64,000 nt of DNA, from contig JAMJFZ010002476.1 of assembly GCA_026225945.1 (NCBI GenBank), forward strand, positions 928,001 to 992,000. Reading direction: 5' to 3'. The position numbers and the translations under genes are program-made. Origin of the DNA: Cricetomys ansorgei. Its lineage: Eukaryota > Chordata > Mammalia > Rodentia > Nesomyidae. The number at the start of each line of letters is the position of its first letter. The stretch's first letter is position 1. This document shows positions 57,430 through 64,000 of this stretch, piece after piece. Below the pieces are notes generated by a model. That model searched no databases, had not been told where the DNA came from, and worked only from the letters and a program-made list of their open reading frames with translations.

Positions 57430-58255
57430 GAACACTTGCCTAGGCTGCACAAAGGCCTAGGTTTCATTCCCAGCACTGCATCGCAGGAGAGCGGGGAGGA
57501 GTGCCTACCTGTGAGCATAGCACTTAGGAGGTGGAGGCAGGAGGATGGGGATTTCAAGGCCATCCTCAGCTACAAATTGTGCTTAAGGCTAACCTGGACT
57601 ACATGAACTCTATCAAAAACAAAATAAAACAGAACAAAACAAGAATAAGTATGAGGGCCATGCTACTTTTCTAAAGGACCTGAGTTTTCCTCCCAGCACC
57701 AACGTCAGGTGCTTACAACCACCTGTACTGCAACACCAGGGGATCCAATGCCCCTGTCTCTACGGGCATTCACAAGTACATACCCACACACATACACGTG
57801 TGCGCACGCACACACACACACACACACACATATAATTTTTATTGTCGTTGTTGGTGGTGGTTTTTTGAGACACAGTTCTCTGTGTAGCCTGGCTGTCCTA
57901 GAACTCACTCTGCAGACCAGGCTGGCCTTGAACTCACGGAGATCCGTCTGCCTCTGTCTCCCTGGTGCTGGGATTAAAGGCATTCACCACCACCACGATG
58001 TAATTTTTTTAGGTAATAAAAATAAATCTTCAAATGGAGAAGCCTGGAGTGACGCTTCAGAGGATATACAGAGCACTAGCTGCTCCTGCAGATGACCTGG
58101 GTTCGCATCTGGGCACCCACATGACGGTTCCCAGCCACCCACAAGTCCAGTTCCAGGGAACCCAACACCCTCTTCTGACCTCCTCGGGTGCCCCCCCATG
58201 TGACACACAGGCAAACATGCAGCCAAAACATCTATACGCATAAAACAAATCCTAA
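57430..58255. repeat. SINE cluster
   Basis: B1-like plus (about 57430-57620), B2-type plus with (CA)n (about 57660-57830), B1 minus (about 57860-57995) and B2-type plus (about 58035-58255). Confidence 0.65.
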
Positions 58256-58689
58256 AGAAAGAAAAAATAGTAAAAAAAAGACACTGGCTGGCACTGAGTG
58301 GCTGCTGGGGGCCACACGCCCTGAGAAGTATCCATAACGTGCTATTTGTTTAGCAATTTAACAGTAGCCTATAAGAAAGTCTCTCTGGCAAGGCCAGGGA
58401 AGCCAGCCAGTGATTAATCGCATCCACAAGGACCTTATACAAAGGGCCTACGCCTGCCACACCCTCGCTAACTGCTCCACAAGTCTTTCTTCAAAAAGTT
58501 GGTTGGCAAATACTTTCAGAGTCCCGGCGGTGCAGTGCGTGTGACTCCATTCCAGGCGCTGGGATTAAAGCCGGGAACTCGACGGACAGACGTGGCTCTT
58601 GAGGGAGGGGACCACTTTGGGCACTGATGTAACTAAGTAGTAGGTCTCTAGGAAGGCTGCCAAGGGAGCAGAGGGGAGTGGCATTCCGG

Positions 58690-59345
58690 GACGTTCTTGT
58701 GGTAAATTCTACATGTATCTGTGCATTTGTGGGTCATGGTGCCATGCTGAGGTCAGAGGACACCTTGGAGGAAATCGTCCCCGTCTTTCACCATACGGGA
58801 TCAAGGGATCGAACTCCGGGCTGTCAAATGTCGGGACAAATGTCTTTGCCTGTTGAGCCATCTCTCCAATGTGGTACCTTCTAATCCCCGGAATCTGTGT
58901 TGGGGTGGGAGGGACTTCCTTCTCCCCCTCCCTCCTTACTGTCTTCGTTTTATTTTTAAATTACATTCACTTATCTATGTATTTATTGAGGAGGCAAATA
59001 CACCACAGTGAGTGTGTGGACGCAGAAGGCAGCCTTCGGGAACTGCTGTTTCCCCTCTTCTGTGCGGGTCCTAGGTACTGAACTCAGGCGGTCAGGCTTG
59101 GTGCCGGTGCCTTTACCCACTGAGCCACTACTTACTTACTTACTTACTTACTTAATTACTTTTATTATTTACTTATTTATTTTTAACTTTTTTTGTTTGT
59201 TTTCTGCGACAGGGTTTCTCTGCTGTAACTCTGGCTGACCTGGAACTCACTCTGTAGACCAGGCTGGCCTCGAACTCACAGAGATCCGCCTGCCTCTGCC
59301 TCCCGAGTGCCGGGATTTTTGGCGTGCATCACCACCACTGCCTGG
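58690..59345 (-). repeat. SINE cluster and (TTAC)n
   Basis: B3-type (about 58690-58870), B2/B3-type (about 58980-59130), (TTAC)n at 59130-59160, and B1 (about 59205-59345), all reversed. Confidence 0.65.
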
Positions 59346-59399
59346 CACTTACTTACCCATTTGTTTGTTTTGTGGAGCCCAGACTGGCCTTGAACTACA

Positions 59400-61650
59400 G
59401 ATCCTACAGATCCTTCACTTCTAAATGTTGGACCATCATGAACAACTTCCTTCTTTCTGTCTGTCAATATTTGTGTGTGCTTGTGTGAACCCTGGCTTCT
59501 TTCTCAGTTAACCTCCCCCCCACCCCACCCCCCACACACACCCCATCTCTCACTGACCCTACAGCTCACTGGTTTGATTAGCTAGCTTGCCAGTGAGTCT
59601 CGAGGGTCTTCCCATCCCTGCTTCCCCGGAGCTGAATAACAGACTCACACCGTTGTGCCCAGCTTTTCCTGTGGGCACTCCGGTCTGCATGTTTACCGAC
59701 AGAACCATCTCCCCAACCCTATCACGATCAGCTTCCTAAATGCTCGCCCTCCACGGATCCCCAGTTCCAGAGCTCCTTAGGACTTCCCACTTCCTCTTCA
59801 AGAGTCTTTTGCCCCAGTCCAGTGTGGACTTCTCTTTGTCATGCAAGTTGTAGATGTTGGGGTTTCTCAGCTCTCCCTTCTTCCTGGACACTTCCAGGGA
59901 ACCCCACCCCACTCCAAGGCCTTCAGCAATCTCATTTCAGAACTGATTGCTATGCCTCGGCTCCCGACAGTGAGTTTCCCTGTGATATGCTTGGTGGAAT
60001 CCCCAACTCTCAGATTTACCTCACCCCCTTCCTACAGACAAATTGAATATGTTTTTTTTTTTTTGGTTTGTTTGTTTGTTTGTTTTAATTCTCCAGGCTG
60101 GGAGGATGGCTCAGTGTAGAGAGATGGCTCAGCAGTTAAAAAGCACTTGCTGCTCTTGCAGAGGACCCGAGTTCAGTTCCCACACCTACAACACCAGCAC
60201 CCACAGCAACCAGCTCACAACGATACATAACTCCAGCTCCAGGGGATCCCAAGCCTCTACCTCTTAGAGGAACCTGTACTCAGGAGCGCACACATGCACG
60301 CACACTTAAAAACGTAGAATAAATCTTTTAAAACACTAGAACGTATAGCAATACAATCTCCATATTAAGCATCACTACAATAGAATGCGTTTATATAGTT
60401 TAAACAGAAAGAAAAGGAGGAAACATTTCAGGTCACCAAGCCCCTCTCCCACAAAGAATTCTTTTTAATCCCTGTTTCTGAATTGCTCAGTTCAACATCT
60501 CAGTGACTAGTCTTGTTCAGCTCTTGTTGCACCAGTGGTCAGCAGAATTTTTTTTTTTTTTAAAGCCCCCGTTTTGCAATCACTGCCTCAAAGGCACGGT
60601 GGATGTTTTCGCAACGCAGAATTAATGGGTCTTCCAAATCCATCTTTCCACCCCACATCTGCCTGTCACAGTCCATCTCCCACTGGTTTGTCCCTGCTCC
60701 CACAGTGTTCAAATAAAATCAGAGGCCAGTAAGACGACGCAGTGGGTAAAGGTGCTTGCTGCTAAACCAAACCACCTGACTTCAATCCTCGAGACCCCCA
60801 CAGCCGAAGGAGATAATCAACGCCCACACGTTGTCCTCTGACCTCTACACATCCTCCATAGCACACACACACACACACACACACACACCAAAAAATAAAT
60901 TTTTTTTTTTAATTATGAAATTTAGATCATAAAATCCCCCTGCAGTCCCCCGTTACACTCTGAGTAACATTCAGGTCCGTTGTCTGGACCAATGACACCC
61001 CGTGTAGCCTGGCCCCTGTTTGTCCTGTAGTACTGTCTCCCACCCCTCCCCTCCCCATCCAGCCTCAGACAGCTCCAGCGCACTCCAGCCACAGGCCAAG
61101 CCAGTTCCCACCTCTAGGCCTCTGTGTATGTCCGTCCCTCCCCTCACATGCCTTTCGCCTCACATGCTCTGCCCACTGCCAGCTCCTTCTCGGTGCCATG
61201 CCCAGCCCTGTCAAAGGCCCACCTTTCACCCCAGCCAGCCTCCACCTCTCCGACTACTGTCAGAAGGAATGAGCACCAGCCATAGGCAGTTGCTTTCACA
61301 GTCAAAGCATTTCCTCTGGCCAGGAAGGAGCCTTTGGAGGAAGCCAACGACAAGTCAATGTGATCCCAGCAAAAGTCTTGGCATGGAAAAAGGGATTGCC
61401 ATTGGAAGGAATCTGGGCTAGAGGACTCCTGGCTTTGGTTCTGGGGGCTGGGTGCACAAGGGGCACTGCACGAGAAAGGGTAGGAGTGGTTCTGAAGCCA
61501 TGTACCCACCTCACCTTATCTGTGCCGAGTGTGGGCTCCAGCCCACGCAAGGTCACACTCCCAGCTCTGCCCCCTGGGAGGAGAATGTGCTGTTCTCCAA
61601 CTGGGACTCACCTGGGAATCCCAGTTTCCTCATTTAGAAAATCGAAATAA
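59400..61650. other. Gene-free stretch with scattered SINEs
   Basis: B2-type plus at about 60110-60330 and B3 with (CA)n at about 60720-60890. The rest, including 60930-61650, is unique sequence with no coding exon that I can support. Confidence 0.5.
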
Positions 61651-62455
61651 TATGAAAGGTCCACTGGATGCCCAAGAAAGGCCTTGATCAACACATCTGA
61701 GGGTCCAGCAGATCTTGCTTCCAAGCCTGCAACCCCTGAGACCCACATGGTAGAAGGAGAGAATCATCTCCTGCAAGTTGTCTTTAGAACTTCATTCACG
61801 ACAGGGAGCATGTGTATCACCCCACCGACATCGACAAATGTGCGGAGTTGTTTTGTTTTGGTTTGTGATGGGGTCAGGGCTGGGGAAACAGCTCCATGGA
61901 TAAGAGCACTTGCTATACGAAGATGGAAATATTAATAACTCGAACGAGCTCATTGGGGGAACAGGAGACAATCTCGGTGTGTAAGCTGGAGCCACCTGCA
62001 GAGGGTCGAGCCTCTCTCGGACTGACCTGGAGCGCAAGCATGAGGAACTGGGTTCAGATTTCTAGCAGCTCCACAAGAACCTGGAACCCCATTGCTGTGG
62101 GAGTGGAGACAGGAGGCTAGCTGGGACTTGGTCTCAAGTGGTCAGCCTAACTCAACACCAGTGAGCTCTGGGAGAGTGAGAGACACTGTCTCAAGAGAGT
62201 AAGCCGGAGTCTGAGGTTCTCCTCTGGCCTCCACATGCACACCTACAGTGTACACTATTTTTACACATGCACACATTTTTAAAATAGAAATTACATAAGT
62301 AGTGCACTGAGTGCACAGTGTACGCTCGCACACTGAGAATGGAGCTATAGGGCCTACACCCCCTTGGCTAGCACTCTTCCACTGAGTCATATTCCCAGCC
62401 TGCATTTGGGCAACCTAACCCTTTCCATATTAGAACACCTCCTGACTCCAAAGAA

Positions 62456-62493
<38 letters not shown>

Positions 62494-64000
62494 AAAAAGT
62501 TTTGAAGGCCAGAAAGATGACTCAGAGGGAAAGGCTCTTGCTGCCAAACCTGACAACCCAAGTTCAATCCCTGGAACCCACATGGTGGGAAGAGAGAACG
62601 AATTCCTGCAAGTTGTCTTCGAACCTTCAGATGGGGCTTTAATCCCAACGCACCCAAGGCAACTCTCTGTGAGCTGGAGGCCAACCAAGATTACAATAGT
62701 TTTGGTCTAACCAGAGCTAGAACAGTGAGATCCTGTCTCTGCCTCCCGAGTGCTGGGGTTAAAGGTGTGCGCCGCCACCGCCACCGGGCTCCATTTTTAG
62801 GTGTTGATCTGAAATACTGGAATGCAAATATCCGAAGGATTGTCATACCTGTGTGTTTCACAACTGTCAAAATGAAGAAAACTCCAAGTGCCCACCAGAG
62901 ATGAAAAGACAGGTAAAATACGGCATTCCTACAATGGACTGCTCTCCAGACAGCAAAAGGAGCGAGACTGTTATAATGCTAAAGCATGAATGAACTGGAA
63001 GACATGATTCTAGATGACAGAAGCTGTTGTGAAGGTCACGCGCATCATCAGCGACCCCAGAGACAAGAAATGTCCAGAATATAAAAATCCACAGAGATGA
63101 GGAACAGTCAGTGACGTCAGGGTCTCCGTTCAGAGCCCTGTAAAGGTGCTGGGTGCCCATCATTTTAAAGGTGCTAGAATCAAACATCTCTAAGCTTGCT
63201 CTTTGTGGTCCAAGCTGGCTGGAACTCAAGATCCTCCTGCCTCAGCCTCTAAAGTGCTAGGATGACAGGTGTGAACCAACTCCCACAGCTTCTCAGGATT
63301 TTGCAGAAGTGGTGTGAAAGCGTGACTGGATTTGTGGGTGCTTATCTAATGTGCACCAAGTTCTGGGTTTGGTCTCTGGCATCACAGAAACCCAGGAATG
63401 GTGGCCCATGCCTGTAATCCCAGCTCCTGGGAAGTAGAGACAGGTGGGTCAGAAGTTCAAGTCTTCCTCAGCTATATAGTCAGGTAGAGGCCAGCTTGTG
63501 CTATAAGAGACATTCTCTCATCAAAATAAAAAGTGGAATAAATTCAAATTCAAAGCCCGGCCCCCTTGGGAAGGCTATGGAAGGCTGGCAGGGCCATTAC
63601 TTCCCTGCCACCCGCCCCTTGTGTCATCCCGGTGTCAGCAAGATGCCCAACCTGTCACAGCACTCCACCCACTCCGCTGAGGCTGCCTTATCTGGCTTAG
63701 GTGGGTATCCAAGACCAGCCCTACAGCCTAGCCCAGCCCAGCCCACACCCAGGGAGCTCTGGTTTGTCAGGTTGGGCTGGCTGAGTGCCAGCCAGGGACT
63801 TGTTATACAAGGTATGTGGGCTCACAAGAAGGAACTCAGGACCTGGACCCTTGCCAGCGCTGGGTAGTGGATACATGCCTTTTCCTGAGTGCAGAGCATC
63901 GCCCAGGGCTTGATGTAGGAACACTTCACAGTTGATACATCACCCCACAAACCAGCCTCCCTCTCCCAACCAAGAGTCAAGGGAATCTGCTTCCTGTTCC
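61651..64000. other. Gene-free stretch with scattered SINEs
   Basis: B3-like pieces at about 61690-61800 and 62505-62635, (CA)n at 62458-62492, a short B1 minus piece at 62735-62790, B1-like plus at about 63375-63530. The final 450 bases are unique, with no recognised gene. Confidence 0.5.
62815..63105 (+). mobile_element. L1-tail-like fragment
   Basis: It contains 'caactgtcaaaatgaagaaa', then 'catgaatgaactggaagaca', an order similar to old L1 3' ends. Identification is by general pattern only. Confidence 0.4.

Overview
The window is mammalian nuclear DNA from a muroid rodent. It is dense in B1, B2 and B3 SINEs in both orientations, (CA)n and (GAAA)n microsatellites, L1 fragments and rodent-type endogenous retrovirus (ERV) LTRs. 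Most full-length B1 copies carry a 'gttacaacagagaaaccctg' segment where the mouse B1 consensus reads 'gctacacagagaaaccctg', so the species is probably not Mus or Rattus. The exact species cannot be read from the window.

Gene content is one part of a cytochrome P450 family 4 subfamily F (Cyp4f) cluster. Three loci lie head to tail on the minus strand. (1) 1304-2420 is a Cyp4f pseudogene with only exons 3, 8 and 9; an internal deletion fused intron 7 to intron 3, and a 5-bp insertion breaks exon 9. (2) 9637-22405 is an intact 12-coding-exon Cyp4f gene of 522 residues, probably Cyp4f17 from its position beside Cyp4f39. (3) 31719-52250 is an intact 12-coding-exon gene of 533 residues that I recognise as Cyp4f39, the rodent orthologue of human CYP4F22 (acylceramide omega-hydroxylase). 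All splice junctions I could place are GT/AG, the exon phases chain without a break, and coding exons of the two intact genes match in length except for exons 2, 6 and 9.

Region by region: 1-2420 pseudogene 1 and SINEs; 2421-9600 intergenic, with intron-2-like sequence left from pseudogene 1 (about 3960-4860), a gammaretrovirus-type LTR (about 5400-5912) and a complete short ERVK-type provirus (6594-8629); 9637-22405 Cyp4f17-like, whose intron 2 contains an old retroviral integrase relic split by a younger solo LTR; 22406-31718 intergenic, with an L1 fragment, another solo LTR and CTCF-like motifs; 31719-52250 Cyp4f39, with retroviral, hAT and SINE insertions and three exact tandem duplications, one of which duplicates a splice acceptor; 52251-64000 no recognisable gene, only SINEs, two LTRs, L1 3'-end fragments and simple repeats.

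Both intact genes are predicted to encode ER-anchored P450 omega-hydroxylases. They differ at the I-helix residue that controls covalent heme attachment in family 4: Gly328 in the Cyp4f17-like protein, Glu337 in Cyp4f39. I found no non-coding RNA gene, CRISPR array or other novel gene system. The most novel material is in the retroelements and in the duplicated splice acceptor. SINE boundaries are approximate, read by eye.
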